Counted from the stretch's first letter, positions 48,449-57,533 are shown. The stretch is 64,000 bases of DNA from an uncultured Paracoccaceae bacterium (GCA_938049225.1 CALICM010000015.1:18079-82078); one strand, 5' to 3'. The notes: generated from the letters alone by a model not told the origin. Numbers and translations: made by a program.

Positions 48449-50023
48449 ATGTCCTTGGTAATGCATTCACTTAAATCCACGGCAGCTGCCGCCCTTGTCT
48501 TTGCGGCGGCCACCGGCGCCTATGCGCAAAGTTCGGAAGTTATCGTAAAGACAACCGATGGGACACTCACCATTTCAGGTGAGTTAGTCGCCTATGACGA
48601 TGAAACGCTGACGATCCGCAGCACCCTGGGCGAATTTAAGATCGCCCGCGCCTCTGTCGACTGCGAAGGGGACGGTTGCCCTGTTATGGAGGGCTACGGC
48701 ATCTCGATTGTTGGGTCTGACACGATGGGCCTCAGCCTGATGCCGCTGCTTCTGTCGGGCTTTGCTGATGTCAAAAACGGCGTCGCCGAGTTTGATGAAG
48801 CGGACGCGGGTCTTACCAAGGTTAAGCTGACCGGCGACGCGGGCTTTGGGGACGAGATCGGTGAATTCAGCGTTGCCTCGACATCCACCAGCCGCGGCTT
48901 CGAAGATCTACAAAGCCGCACGAACCATATTGCGATGGCCTCGCGCCGCATTCGCCCGGCCGAAGCACGCAGTCTGCGGGACGTTGGCGCGGGCAATATG
49001 ATCAGCGATGGCCAGGAACATATCGTTGCGGTTGACAGCCTTTCGGTGGTTGTCCATGCCGAAAACCCGGTCGAAGGTGTCAGCTTGGCCCAATTGGACG
49101 GCATTTATAGCGGCCGAATCACCAATTGGTCTGAACTGGGTGGTCCCAACCAACCCATCAAAGTCTTTGCCCTGGGTGAGGAGGACGGAACACGTTCAAC
49201 CTTTGATCAACGGATTTTCTCGGAAACCAACAATCGCGTCGCATCGATCGTCGAAACGGTCGACAGCGCCGAGGCTATGAACGACGCTGTCTTGCGCGAC
49301 CGTTTCGGCATTGGCTATGTCGGTGCCGGTTTTGTTCGTGGGACCAAGGCACTGCCCATCGTTGGGGAGTGTGGTATCACATCGCGCCCTGGCCTATTTG
49401 CCTCGAAGGCCGAAGAATACCCCCTCGATCGTCGCTTGTATCTGTACAACCGCGCCGACAACATGACGGCCGAGGCCAGCGAGTTCGTTCGGTTCACCAC
49501 CTCAAACGCAGCCGACAGCGTCATCGCCAAGGCTGGTTTTGTCGACCTCAGCATCGCACGGCGCGAGCAGGACGCAATCGATGGCCGGATGCGCGCGCTG
49601 ATCGAGAACACCATCGATCCATTCGAGTTGTCGCTGATGCGTGACCTGCTGGTCGATATGTTCCAATGGGACCGCCTGTCGACCACCTTCCGCTTCGCGC
49701 CTGGCTCGACCCGGTTGGATGCCAAAGGCCTGGCCGATCTTGACCGCCTGATCGACTACCTTGCCGAGCAGCCCGAAGGGTCCGAAATCGCGCTGGTCGG
49801 TTTTACCGATGGCGATGGCGCGTTCGAAGCCAACCGCACCCTGTCTTTGGTCCGTGCACAGCAGGTCGCCGACGCGATCGACAGCCTGGCCAGCTCCGAA
49901 TTGCAGGGCATCAACGTGCTCACCAAAGGCTATGGTGAAATGGCGCCCTCGGCCTGCAACGAAACCCTTGACGGCAAACGCATCAACCGCCGGGTCGAGG
50001 TTTGGATCCGCAAATCGACGTAA
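48449..50023 (+). CDS. Phosphate-binding-protein-like/OmpA fusion protein
   Basis: A 524-aa envelope protein. A Sec signal ends near residue 26 (FAAATGAYAQ). Next comes a small beta domain (VKTTDGTLTISGEL), then a PstS-like type 2 periplasmic binding domain (about 80-370: IVGSDTMGLSLMPLLL, YSGRITNWSELGGPNQPIKV, GTRSTFDQ). Residues 400-524 are an OmpA-like peptidoglycan-binding domain (FAPGSTRLDAKGLADL, KGYGEMAPSACNETLDGKRINRRVEV). It probably binds phosphate or another anion while anchored to the wall. The start follows CAGGGGAA. No transporter genes accompany it. Confidence 0.88.
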   Translation: MSLVMHSLKSTAAAALVFAAATGAYAQSSEVIVKTTDGTLTISGELVAYDDETLTIRSTLGEFKIARASVDCEGDGCPVMEGYGISIVGSDTMGLSLMPLLLSGFADVKNGVAEFDEADAGLTKVKLTGDAGFGDEIGEFSVASTSTSRGFEDLQSRTNHIAMASRRIRPAEARSLRDVGAGNMISDGQEHIVAVDSLSVVVHAENPVEGVSLAQLDGIYSGRITNWSELGGPNQPIKVFALGEEDGTRSTFDQRIFSETNNRVASIVETVDSAEAMNDAVLRDRFGIGYVGAGFVRGTKALPIVGECGITSRPGLFASKAEEYPLDRRLYLYNRADNMTAEASEFVRFTTSNAADSVIAKAGFVDLSIARREQDAIDGRMRALIENTIDPFELSLMRDLLVDMFQWDRLSTTFRFAPGSTRLDAKGLADLDRLIDYLAEQPEGSEIALVGFTDGDGAFEANRTLSLVRAQQVADAIDSLASSELQGINVLTKGYGEMAPSACNETLDGKRINRRVEVWIRKST

Positions 50024-50037
50024 GTCCCGACCTTAAC

Positions 50038-50065
50038 CTGCGCCCGGCCAAGCGGCCGGACGCAG
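50038..50065 (+). terminator. Hairpin between the two binding-protein genes
   Basis: An imperfect GC-rich stem (50038-50049 with 50054-50065, AAGC loop) directly after the OmpA-fusion stop codon. A pyrimidine-rich stretch follows later but no immediate T-run, so it may be an attenuator or mRNA-stabilising structure. Confidence 0.45.
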
Positions 50066-50092
50066 CCCCTGGTTCCCTTTCTTTCGGAGACA

Positions 50093-51238
50093 ATGATGCG
50101 TTATCTACCGCAAATTCTTGCAGCAACGGCCCTTTCCCTGCTGCCCTTCACGGCCACCGCTGAAACCGGCGTCGCGGACAATGAAGTGATGTTCGCCCAA
50201 ATCGCCGCCCTTGACGGCCCCGCCGCGCAATTGGGCATCGGCATGCGACAGGGCCTGTTGGCGGCCTTTGCCGAAGCCAATGCCGCCGGCGGTGTCCATG
50301 GCCGCAAGCTGACCTTGGAAAGCCGTGATGATGGCTACGAGCCCGATCGCTCGATCGCCCATATCAACGACGTGATTTCCGAGGACAAATACTTCGGTCT
50401 GATCGGCTCGGTCGGCACGCCGACCAATGTAGCGCTGCAGCCGATTGCGACGGAAAATGATTTCCCCCTGATCGGCCCTTTCACCGGCGCGGGCTTTCTG
50501 CGCAATCCGGATCTGGACAACGTCTACAATGTTCGCGGCAGCTATGACGCCGAGACCCAGGCTTGGGTCGATCATCTGGTCGACACGCTTGGCCTGACCA
50601 AAATCGCGATCCTGTATCAAGACGACAGCTTTGGCCGCGCGGGTCTGAGTGGTGTGAACAAAGCGCTGGACGCCCGTGGGATGTCGCTGGTGGCCGAGGG
50701 CACCTATACCCGCAACACGACCAACGTCAAAGACGCGCTCTTCGCGATCCGCGAGGCCGACCCCGATGCAGTGGTGATGGTCGGCGCCTATAAACCCGTG
50801 GGTGAGTTCATCAAACTCTCGCGCGAGTTCGAGTTCACGCCCGAGTTCGTCACCATTTCCTTCGTCGGCTCGCAAGCGCTGGCGGACGAACTTTGGCCCG
50901 AAGGCGCGGGTGTTATCATCAGCCAGGTCGTCCCCTTTCCGTGGGACAAATCCCTTCCCATTGTCGCTGAATACCAAGCGGCCCTTAAAGCCAATGGCGA
51001 AGGCAGCGTCGGCTTCGTGACCCTCGAAGGTTATTTGGTTGGCCGCCTGGCCATCGAAGCACTGGACCGCGCCGGCCAAGATCTGACCCGCGAGGGGTTC
51101 CTGGCTGCCATTGAAAGCATCGATCGCTTGGATTTCGGCGGGGTCGAGTTGGACTTTGGCCGTGGCGACAACCAAGGCATCGATACGATCTTCATGACCC
51201 GATTGCTGCCTGACGGTTTCTTTGAACCAATGGAATAG
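50093..51238 (+). CDS. ABC transporter substrate-binding protein (LivJ-like)
   Basis: A 381-aa periplasmic binding protein of the branched-chain amino acid class (Peripla_BP_6). The signal peptide covers residues 1-23 (FTATAETG). Family landmarks are DGPAAQLGIGMRQGLLAAF, VHGRKLTLESRDDGYEP, LIGSVGTPTNVA and YQDDSFGRAGLSGV. Two ATGs overlap at the start (50093 and 50096). No permease or ATPase is next to it, so it may serve a transporter elsewhere or act as a ligand sensor. It pairs with another orphan binding protein upstream. Confidence 0.88.
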   Translation: MMRYLPQILAATALSLLPFTATAETGVADNEVMFAQIAALDGPAAQLGIGMRQGLLAAFAEANAAGGVHGRKLTLESRDDGYEPDRSIAHINDVISEDKYFGLIGSVGTPTNVALQPIATENDFPLIGPFTGAGFLRNPDLDNVYNVRGSYDAETQAWVDHLVDTLGLTKIAILYQDDSFGRAGLSGVNKALDARGMSLVAEGTYTRNTTNVKDALFAIREADPDAVVMVGAYKPVGEFIKLSREFEFTPEFVTISFVGSQALADELWPEGAGVIISQVVPFPWDKSLPIVAEYQAALKANGEGSVGFVTLEGYLVGRLAIEALDRAGQDLTREGFLAAIESIDRLDFGGVELDFGRGDNQGIDTIFMTRLLPDGFFEPME

Positions 51239-51268
51239 GCCCAAACGGCCATTCGAATGCTTGCGACC

Positions 51269-51296
51269 GGAAGCCCCCGCCTCGGCGGGGGTTTCC
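51269..51296 (+). terminator. Terminator after the LivJ-like gene
   Basis: A 13-base arm pair with one G-T wobble (51269-51281 with 51284-51296) and a two-base gap, ending in TTTCC within the right arm. Its position 30 bases after the stop codon fits a transcription terminator. Confidence 0.6.
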
Positions 51297-51354
51297 GCTT
51301 GTTACGGCCCATTGAACATTTTCGTGAACATGGATCCATTTGGGACGGGCTATG

Positions 51355-51370
51355 ATAACGTTAACGTTAT
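51355..51370. promoter_or_regulatory. Perfect 16-bp palindrome, probable operator
   Basis: ATAACGTTAACGTTAT reads the same on both strands and ends 18 bases before the ATG of the lectin-like gene, overlapping the expected promoter or leader. Such symmetry is typical of a homodimeric helix-turn-helix regulator site. The regulator is not in the immediate neighbourhood. Confidence 0.55.
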
Positions 51371-51388
51371 TGTCAAAGGACCCAAATC

Positions 51389-52006
51389 ATGATCAAGCAT
51401 CTGACCGTCGCCGCTGTCCTAGCCTTGGGAACCGTGAGCCTTGCCCCCGCTCAAGACGCGAACATGAGTTTCTTCATCACCAGTCAAAACCCTGGTAACG
51501 GCGGTGATCTGGGTGGTCTGACAGGCGCCGACGCACATTGCAGCAGCCTGGCCGAGGCCGCAGGCGTCACCGGCAAAACCTGGGCTGCCTATCTGTCCGA
51601 CAGCACCCAAAACGCCCGCGACCGTATCGGCACCGGGCCCTGGATGAATGCCAAAGGCGTGGTGGTCGCGGAAAACCTCGATCAACTACACAGCGAGGAT
51701 AACAACCTGGGCAAGGAAACCTCGCTCAGCGAAACGGGCGAGGTGATCAATGGCCGGGGCGATACCCCCAACCGCCACGACATCCTCACCGGCTCGGGCC
51801 TGAATGGCACGCTTGAGGGCAACGCATGTATGGATTGGACCAGCAGCGCCAGTGACGGCTCGGCCATGGTGGGGCATCACGACCGCACCGGTGGTGGCGC
51901 GAGCCCGACGTCCTGGAACGCCGCCCATGGATCGCGCGGTTGCGGACTTGAGGATCTGCGCGGCACGGGTGGCGATGGGCTGTTCTATTGTTTCGAGACA
52001 AACTGA
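51389..52006 (+). CDS. Secreted lectin-like protein (DUF1554-like)
   Basis: A 205-aa exported protein with a signal peptide of about 21 residues (AAVLALGTVSLAPAQ). The mature part begins MSFFITSQNPGNGGDLGGLTGADAHC and includes GKTWAAYLSD, RIGTGPWMNAKG, LNGTLEGNACMDWTS and GLFYCF. These match the lectin-like C-type fold seen in DUF1554 and endostatin-like bacterial proteins. Cysteines are placed for two disulphides. The ligand is unknown; sugar or surface binding is only suggested by the fold. A perfect palindrome lies just upstream. Confidence 0.75.
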   Translation: MIKHLTVAAVLALGTVSLAPAQDANMSFFITSQNPGNGGDLGGLTGADAHCSSLAEAAGVTGKTWAAYLSDSTQNARDRIGTGPWMNAKGVVVAENLDQLHSEDNNLGKETSLSETGEVINGRGDTPNRHDILTGSGLNGTLEGNACMDWTSSASDGSAMVGHHDRTGGGASPTSWNAAHGSRGCGLEDLRGTGGDGLFYCFETN

Positions 52007-52303
52007 GGAAAACTTTTGGAAACGGGCTGACGCACACCGTATTTAACACAGGTTTCTGGCGTGACCCGAAGACCTTTCGTGAAATAGGCGCCCATTTGGG
52101 CTTCGGTGTGATGTTCTACCCTTATGATGCACGTCTATTTCAGAAAGCTGTGCGCTGCGAGATCCGGCAAACTGCATAGAAGATCGTAGGGGAATACGCG
52201 ATAGGTGCGGCTGCCTTGACGACCAGTAATGCTTTTCCTAGGCTATCACTGCGGCAATTGGCTGGCCGCTAGACGATATAGATTTGAAATTTTAAGAGGT
52301 ACA

Positions 52304-53152
52304 ATGATGTTTGAAGGTACAACAATTACGCTTGCCGTATTTGCACCCACTCTCGAAAATCCAATCACCACACCGGCTTCGGCCGTGGTTTCTGATAGCG
52401 CGTTCGAATTCGACAACGCAGAATTTTTTGATATCCAGGGGGACCCTTTCAATGTAGCCGAAGCGCGATTTGATGTGTTTGGGTCCTATCTTGACTACGA
52501 AATTATTGATCGGGGCTTTTCGCGATTTGCGGATGTTGATGATGATACCGGGTTTAACGGGTATGTTGTCACCTTTGACGCTCTGACAAACAATCGCTCG
52601 CAAAAGATTATCTCGGCAACACTAATTGAGCACCGTAATTCGCTTGGTGTGCTGGAAGAGAATGTTTTCACGTCGAATGACAGTGTCTTTGTCAATGTGG
52701 ATGATTTGCCGTTTGGTTTTGGCGATGGCCTTTTGATTGAACTGGGATTTTCGTTCCGCGGAGGAACGGGTCGCGATTTTATCGAAGGTGGCTCAGGTAA
52801 CGACGTACTAAAGGGGCGCAAAGGGGCGGACACGCTGATCGGTGGCGAGGGTGGCGATAAACTTAAAGGGGGCCGTGGCGATGACACATTGGACGGCGGT
52901 GCCAATAGAGACACGTTGACGGGGGGACGGGGTGCGGATGAGTTCGTCCTTAGGACAGGCGGTGCACGCGACACCGTTACCGACTTTGATGTGAACGAAG
53001 ATATCTTGTTGATCAAAACGGGAGCTGACCTAAGAAATGACCTTAGAGTTGTTGAGACAGAAGATGGAACCTTAATTCGTGATAATGGAGCATCACTATT
53101 TCTGGAAGATGTTCGCGCTTCCGAACTGACTTCGGACAATTTCCTATTTTAG
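52304..53152 (+). CDS. RTX calcium-binding repeat protein 4
   Basis: A 282-aa acidic protein. Residues 1-165 are non-repetitive beta-rich sequence with FDNAEFFDIQGDPFN and DVDDDTGFNGYV. About 172-245 hold RTX nonapeptides (GGSGNDVLKGRKGADTLIGG), followed by TDFDVNEDILLIKTG and the terminal TSDNFLF. No Sec signal. Two ATGs overlap at 52304/52307 behind AAGAGG. The gene and the 297 bases before it are clearly more A+T-rich than the neighbours, suggesting separate acquisition. Probably a type I secretion substrate. Confidence 0.87.
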   Translation: MMFEGTTITLAVFAPTLENPITTPASAVVSDSAFEFDNAEFFDIQGDPFNVAEARFDVFGSYLDYEIIDRGFSRFADVDDDTGFNGYVVTFDALTNNRSQKIISATLIEHRNSLGVLEENVFTSNDSVFVNVDDLPFGFGDGLLIELGFSFRGGTGRDFIEGGSGNDVLKGRKGADTLIGGEGGDKLKGGRGDDTLDGGANRDTLTGGRGADEFVLRTGGARDTVTDFDVNEDILLIKTGADLRNDLRVVETEDGTLIRDNGASLFLEDVRASELTSDNFLF

Positions 53153-53204
53153 GAACCACGCTGGAGTTTTGGGGTCGCACCGAAGCCGCTTAATAGGCCC
53201 CGTC

Positions 53205-53230
53205 CACAAAAAGCTTATTTGCTTTTTGTG
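53205..53230. terminator. Bidirectional terminator between convergent genes
   Basis: A perfect 10-bp stem (53205-53214 with 53221-53230) and a TTATTT loop. Each arm contains an A5/T5 run, so it can terminate both the RTX gene and pncB, which converge here. Confidence 0.7.
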
Positions 53231-53271
53231 CTCTATTTCATGGCGATATACGGATTTCTCTTTTATCATGA

Positions 53272-54564
53272 TTATACCACTGGCTGTTCATTCGTTTGGA
53301 CCGCCAGTTCGAACACCCGTTTATAGCGCGCGATCTCGGCTTTTGGTCCCATCGCCTTGGCCGCGTTATCCGACAGTTTCACGGTGGCCCGCCCATTCGC
53401 CAGCACCGCCTTGCACACCAGCGAGAAGGGCGCCAGACCGTCGCCTGCGCCCAGCCCGCGAAAATCATTCGTCAGCAGCGTGCCCCAGCCAAAACCTAGC
53501 TTCACCCGCCCGTCGAACTGTCGGTACAACTCGCGGATCTTGCCCACGTCCAGCCCATCCGAGAAAATCACCAGCTTTTCGCGCGGATCCTGCCCGTTGC
53601 GAGCCCACCATGAAATCGCCCGCTCGGCACCCGTCGCCGGATCGCCGCTGTCGATCCGAATGCCAGTCCAATATTTCATCCAACCGGGTGCGCGATCTAG
53701 GAAGGTCTGGGTTCCGAAGGTATCGGGTAGGATGATCAGCAGGTTACCGTCGTAATCCTTCTGCCAATTCTCGAGCACCTGATAAGGGCTGGCCGCCAGA
53801 TCCGCGTCTGACCCCGCCAGAGCGGCGTATACCATGGGGAGTTCATGGGCGTTGGTACCGATCGCCTCGACCTCGCGCCGCAGAGCAATCAGGCAGTTTG
53901 ACGTGCCGGAAAATCGCTCGCCCAATCCCTCGAGCATCGCGCTGACGCACCAGTCCTGCCACAGAAAGCTGTGGCGGCGGCGGGTACCAAAGTCCGAGAT
54001 CCGCAGATTGGGCAGGTCTTTCAAAGCCTCGATCTTTTCCCACACGCGGGTCATCGCGCGGGCGTAGAGCACCTGTAAATCCAACTTGCCCAGGCGCCGC
54101 AGCACCGCCCGCGAGCGGAGTTCCATCAGGATCGCGAGCGCGGGAACCTCCCACAGCATCACTTCGGCCCAGGGACCTTCGAAGGTCAACTCGTATTGAT
54201 CTCCCACCCGCTCCAGGTGATAGGGGGGCATGCGGAAGTTGCGGAACCAGTCGATGAATTCCGGCGTGAACATAAATTGTTTGCCGTAGAATGTGTTGCC
54301 GCGCAGCCATGTGATCTCGCCCCGGCTGAGGCTGAGGGTACGGACATGGTCGAGCTGTTCGATCAACTCGCCCTCGTCGATCAGATCCGCCAGAGGGACA
54401 TCTTTTGAACGATTGATAAGCGAGAAGGTGACCGTGACATCTGCATGCCGTTTGTGCACCGTTTGGCACATCAACAGCTTGTAGAAATCGGTGTCGAGCA
54501 GGGAGCGGACGATGGGATCGATCTTCCAGGTGTGGTCATGAACCCGTTTAGCCAAATCGATCAT
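53272..54564 (-). CDS. pncB: Nicotinate phosphoribosyltransferase
   Basis: A 430-aa type II PRTase-fold enzyme making nicotinate mononucleotide from nicotinate, PRPP and ATP. Landmarks are SLLDTDFYKLLMCQTVHK, FYGKQFMFTPEFIDW, LRISDFGTRRRHSFLWQ, GTSNCLIA and IRIDSGDPATGAE. Its start overlaps the pncA stop by 4 bases, so nicotinamide is deamidated and reused by neighbouring products of one message. Length fits the family. Confidence 0.96.
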   Translation of the reverse strand: MIDLAKRVHDHTWKIDPIVRSLLDTDFYKLLMCQTVHKRHADVTVTFSLINRSKDVPLADLIDEGELIEQLDHVRTLSLSRGEITWLRGNTFYGKQFMFTPEFIDWFRNFRMPPYHLERVGDQYELTFEGPWAEVMLWEVPALAILMELRSRAVLRRLGKLDLQVLYARAMTRVWEKIEALKDLPNLRISDFGTRRRHSFLWQDWCVSAMLEGLGERFSGTSNCLIALRREVEAIGTNAHELPMVYAALAGSDADLAASPYQVLENWQKDYDGNLLIILPDTFGTQTFLDRAPGWMKYWTGIRIDSGDPATGAERAISWWARNGQDPREKLVIFSDGLDVGKIRELYRQFDGRVKLGFGWGTLLTNDFRGLGAGDGLAPFSLVCKAVLANGRATVKLSDNAAKAMGPKAEIARYKRVFELAVQTNEQPVV

Positions 54565-55154
54565 TTCAGGGTGACCCCGGCAGCCCGCATATCCGCCATC
54601 GCCTTGGCCAGCGAACCATCCAAGTCGATAGCCCGGGTTGCCTTCGTCGCCACGGTTACGGTGAACCCTTGTTTGGCGGCATCAATGGCAGAATAGGCCA
54701 CACAAAAATCGGTGGCGAGGCCGACGAGCGTGAGGGTCGTGATCCCGCGGTCGCGCAGATAGCCGGTCAGGCCGGTCGGGGTTTTATGGTCGTTTTCGAA
54801 AAAGGCCGAATAGCTGTCGATGGCCCACCGGAACCCTTTACGGATGATCAGATCACCGACCAGGATCAAGTCGGGGTGGAAGGCCGCGCCGTGGGTCCCC
54901 TGAACGCAATGGGTGGGCCACAACACTTGCGGGCCATAGGGCATCTGCGTGACGGAAAAGGGCTCGGCCTCCGCGTGGTTGGCGGCGAAACTGCTGTGAT
55001 CGGCAGGGTGCCAGTCTTGGGTGTAAAGAACGGTTTCGAAGTCCGGGATCATCGCATTGATGATAGGAACCACTTGGTCGCCCTCGGCCACGGCAAGGGC
55101 ACCGCCCGGGCAGAAGTCGTTTTGCACGTCGATTACCAGAAGCGCGCTTGTCAT
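54561..55154 (-). CDS. pncA: Nicotinamidase
   Basis: A 197-aa isochorismatase-fold amidase converting nicotinamide to nicotinate. The catalytic Asp is in VIDVQNDFCPGGAL, metal ligands are in TQDWHPADHSSFA, and the nucleophilic Cys is in LVGLATDFCVAYSA. A strong AAGGGGGA lies upstream of the ATG. An unusual interlaced inverted repeat occupies the space before it (55212-55279). Confidence 0.96.
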   Translation of the reverse strand: MTSALLVIDVQNDFCPGGALAVAEGDQVVPIINAMIPDFETVLYTQDWHPADHSSFAANHAEAEPFSVTQMPYGPQVLWPTHCVQGTHGAAFHPDLILVGDLIIRKGFRWAIDSYSAFFENDHKTPTGLTGYLRDRGITTLTLVGLATDFCVAYSAIDAAKQGFTVTVATKATRAIDLDGSLAKAMADMRAAGVTLK

Positions 55155-55211
55155 GGGGTCCCCCTTGTCCCGGTCGGGGATTTGTCGCCGCTTGCGGATC
55201 TGGGGTCAAGG

Positions 55212-55279
55212 GCGCCGGGCTGGGGCAGCTCCCACCCGCCCACCCCGCCGCCCCAGCCCGGCGCGGATGGGCGGGTGGG
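55212..55279. repeat. Interlaced inverted repeats A-B-A'-B'
   Basis: Arm A 55212-55225 pairs perfectly with A' 55251-55264 (14 bp), and arm B 55231-55242 pairs perfectly with B' 55268-55279 (12 bp). Because B lies in the A loop and A' in the B loop, the two stems are either alternatives or form a pseudoknot. It sits between the stop of the 107-aa gene and pncA, 57 bases before the pncA start on the minus strand. Confidence 0.85.
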
Positions 55280-55281
55280 AT

Positions 55282-55605
55282 TTAATCGGCGAGGGGTGTC
55301 ATCTGGGCGACGATGACAGCGTTTTCTTCCAAAGCGCGTTGCATGAGGGCGCGCTCTTCTTCCGAGACTTTGGTGCCCTCGGCGAGTTGTTCCTCAAGCG
55401 TGCCATAGCCAGTGACGTCCAGGGGTGCGAGGTCGGCTTGTTTGAGGATGGCGACGGTTTCGCGCACCGCCTCAGCCTCGTCCACCCCTGCCGCATAACA
55501 CAAGAGTGCGGCACCGATGCTGCCCTGTGGCAGGCCGTCGCCATCCTTGCGGCCGACCTCCACCAACAAGGTAAAGACCTGGAGCCTTGAGCCCGGCTTG
55601 GGCAC
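55282..55605 (-). CDS. Hypothetical protein linked to dapD
   Basis: A 107-aa acidic, helix-rich cytosolic protein that I do not recognise. Segments such as GGYAAGVDEAEAVRETVAILKQ-like helices (actual run AAGVDEAEAVRETVAIL) and TKVSEEERALMQRALEENAV suggest a small helical bundle. It starts three bases after the dapD stop, so it is probably translated with dapD. No signal or metal motif is seen. Confidence 0.65.
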   Translation of the reverse strand: MPKPGSRLQVFTLLVEVGRKDGDGLPQGSIGAALLCYAAGVDEAEAVRETVAILKQADLAPLDVTGYGTLEEQLAEGTKVSEEERALMQRALEENAVIVAQMTPLAD

Positions 55606-55608
55606 GCC

Positions 55609-56436
55609 CTAGTCCCGCAAAAGGTCGTTGATCGAGGTTTTTGAGCGAGTGCCCTCGTCCACCTGTTTCACGATCACTGCGCAATAAAGGTGCACGCCGT
55701 TTTTCGAGGGCATGGAGCCTGCGACGACGACGGAATAAGGGGGCACCTCGCCATAGGTCACAGCACCTGTTTCGCGGTTCACGATCTTGGTGGATTTGCC
55801 GATGAAGACACCCATGCCCAGCACGCTGCCCTCGCGGATGATGCAACCCTCGACCACCTCGGAACGGGCGCCGATGAAGCAGTTATCTTCGATGATCGTG
55901 GGGCCAGCTTGCATGGGTTCCAGCACCCCGCCGATGCCGACGCCGCCTGACAGATGCACATTCTTGCCGATCTGCGCGCAGGAGCCGACCGTGGCCCAAG
56001 TGTCGACCATGGTGCCGCTGTCGACATAGGCGCCCAGGTTCACGAAGCTGGGCATCAACACCACGCCGGGCGCGATATAGGCGGATTTGCGGACAATGCA
56101 GTTCGGCACGGCGCGAAAGCCAGCGGCCGACCATTGGTTCTCGCCCCACTCATGGAATTTGCTATCGACCTTGTCCCACCAGACGCCACCCTGCGGGCCG
56201 CCCGATTGCGGTTCCATATCCTTCAGTCGGAAGCCGAGCAGGACGGCTTTCTTGGCCCATTGGTTGACCTGCCAATCGCCCGAGGCTTGGCGCTCGGCCA
56301 CGCGCAAGGTGCCGCTGTCCAAGGCGTTGAGCGTATCTTCGATGGCTTCGCGCACCTCGCCGCCCGCGCTTGGGGTGATGTCGTGCCGGACCTCCCAAGC
56401 GGCTTCGATAGCGGTTTCGAGCTGCGTTCTGTCCAT
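55609..56436 (-). CDS. dapD: Tetrahydrodipicolinate N-succinyltransferase
   Basis: A 275-aa left-handed beta-helix acyltransferase in the succinylase route to meso-diaminopimelate and lysine. Hexapeptide repeats run from about residue 110 to 235 ([38 protein letters not shown] family pattern), ending with [19 protein letters not shown] good AGGGGGA site precedes the start. It shares an operon with the small hypothetical gene and possibly pncA-pncB beyond the interlaced repeat. Confidence 0.96.
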   Translation of the reverse strand: MDRTQLETAIEAAWEVRHDITPSAGGEVREAIEDTLNALDSGTLRVAERQASGDWQVNQWAKKAVLLGFRLKDMEPQSGGPQGGVWWDKVDSKFHEWGENQWSAAGFRAVPNCIVRKSAYIAPGVVLMPSFVNLGAYVDSGTMVDTWATVGSCAQIGKNVHLSGGVGIGGVLEPMQAGPTIIEDNCFIGARSEVVEGCIIREGSVLGMGVFIGKSTKIVNRETGAVTYGEVPPYSVVVAGSMPSKNGVHLYCAVIVKQVDEGTRSKTSINDLLRD

Positions 56437-56514
56437 AACGAGGTCCCCCTGGGCTGTGTGGCTGATGTTCCCGTGGCTATAGAGCGAACCACCGCTTGCC
56501 GCAATGCGCCAACC

Positions 56515-57441
56515 CTAAGTCAATGGATCGGGGTCGATGTTGCCACCACAAACCAGAACGGCGATGGATTCGTCCGGCCGGGGCATGTAGGCGCCGCACA
56601 AAAGGGCCGCAAGGGCGGTTGCGCCACCCGGCTCGACCAGGATGCGCGCAGCGCGCCACAATAGGGTTTGTGCTTGGGCGATGGCGGTATCGGGCACTTG
56701 AATGGTGGGTGTTTTGTACCGCGTTGCCAGATCGTAGCAGATTTGGCCGATTTGCGAGGCCCCAAGGGAGCTTATGGCGATGCCGCTTGGGGTGATGTTC
56801 GTGCTGGGGCCGTTTCGTAAGGCAGTATGGAGGGTGGCGCAGCTTTCAGGCTCGACCGCGACGATCCGGCGGCGGGTCTGTGTCCAGGCCAGGGCACCGG
56901 CGATCAGGCCGCCGCCGCCCACTGCGATCAAAACAGTGTCGGCGTTCAGGCCCTGATCCTCCCATTCTGACATCACCGTGCCTTGGCCGGCGATGGTGCC
57001 TGGGGCGTCATAGGCGTGGATTTGCACCGCATCCGTGGTGGCCTGGTACGCTTGGGCCGCGGCAAAGGCGTCGGCATAGCGTCCCTCGACCACGGTCAGT
57101 TGTGCGCCGGTGTCGCGGACCAACGCAATCTTGGCGGGCCCCGAGGCGGCGGGCACGAAGATCTGCGCAGGGATCCCCAACTTGTGGGCGGCGTAGCCGA
57201 CTGCCGCACCATGATTGCCGCCAGAGGCTGCGACCACCCCGGCTTTGGGTCTGGGTTCGGAGAGAAGCGAGTTGAACGCGCCGCGGGGTTTGAAACTGCC
57301 GGTGTGTTGCATGTGCTCCAGCTTCAACGTGACCGGCTGCGCGAGGCCCGGTACGTCCAACGTCACCACCGGGGTGCGGCGGATATGGGGATGGATGCGC
57401 TGGGCGGCTTTGGCGATGTCGTCAGGGGTAATTGGGGGCAT
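56515..57441 (-). CDS. Serine/threonine dehydratase (PLP-dependent)
   Basis: A 308-aa fold II PLP enzyme. The PLP lysine is in HTGSFKPRGAFNSL, SGGNHGAA binds the substrate carboxylate, and the Gly-rich AVGGGGLIAG holds the PLP phosphate. It lacks the C-terminal ACT regulatory domain of biosynthetic IlvA, so it is more like catabolic threonine/serine dehydratases or serine racemase-type proteins. The start at 57441 is used because similarity begins at MPPITPDDIAKAAQRI; the frame is open to 57513. It is divergent from the LOG-family gene. Confidence 0.88.
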   Translation of the reverse strand: MPPITPDDIAKAAQRIHPHIRRTPVVTLDVPGLAQPVTLKLEHMQHTGSFKPRGAFNSLLSEPRPKAGVVAASGGNHGAAVGYAAHKLGIPAQIFVPAASGPAKIALVRDTGAQLTVVEGRYADAFAAAQAYQATTDAVQIHAYDAPGTIAGQGTVMSEWEDQGLNADTVLIAVGGGGLIAGALAWTQTRRRIVAVEPESCATLHTALRNGPSTNITPSGIAISSLGASQIGQICYDLATRYKTPTIQVPDTAIAQAQTLLWRAARILVEPGGATALAALLCGAYMPRPDESIAVLVCGGNIDPDPLT

Positions 57442-57533
57442 GAGCCAGCCTTCACGGTTCAATCTGGTCTTAAGGTTAGGAAGGGTATAGAGGTGAGGGC
57501 TTGTTTGCGCCAATCCTCAAAAGGATGTTTTCG

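Noticed and set aside
50105..51244. 379-codon minus-strand frame over the LivJ-like gene
   Set aside because: Mirror frame of a well-supported periplasmic binding protein; composition is not that of a real protein.
53272..55154. Phage-type NAD-depletion system
   Set aside because: pncA and pncB are ordinary NAD salvage genes in an operon; no NADase or effector domain is present.
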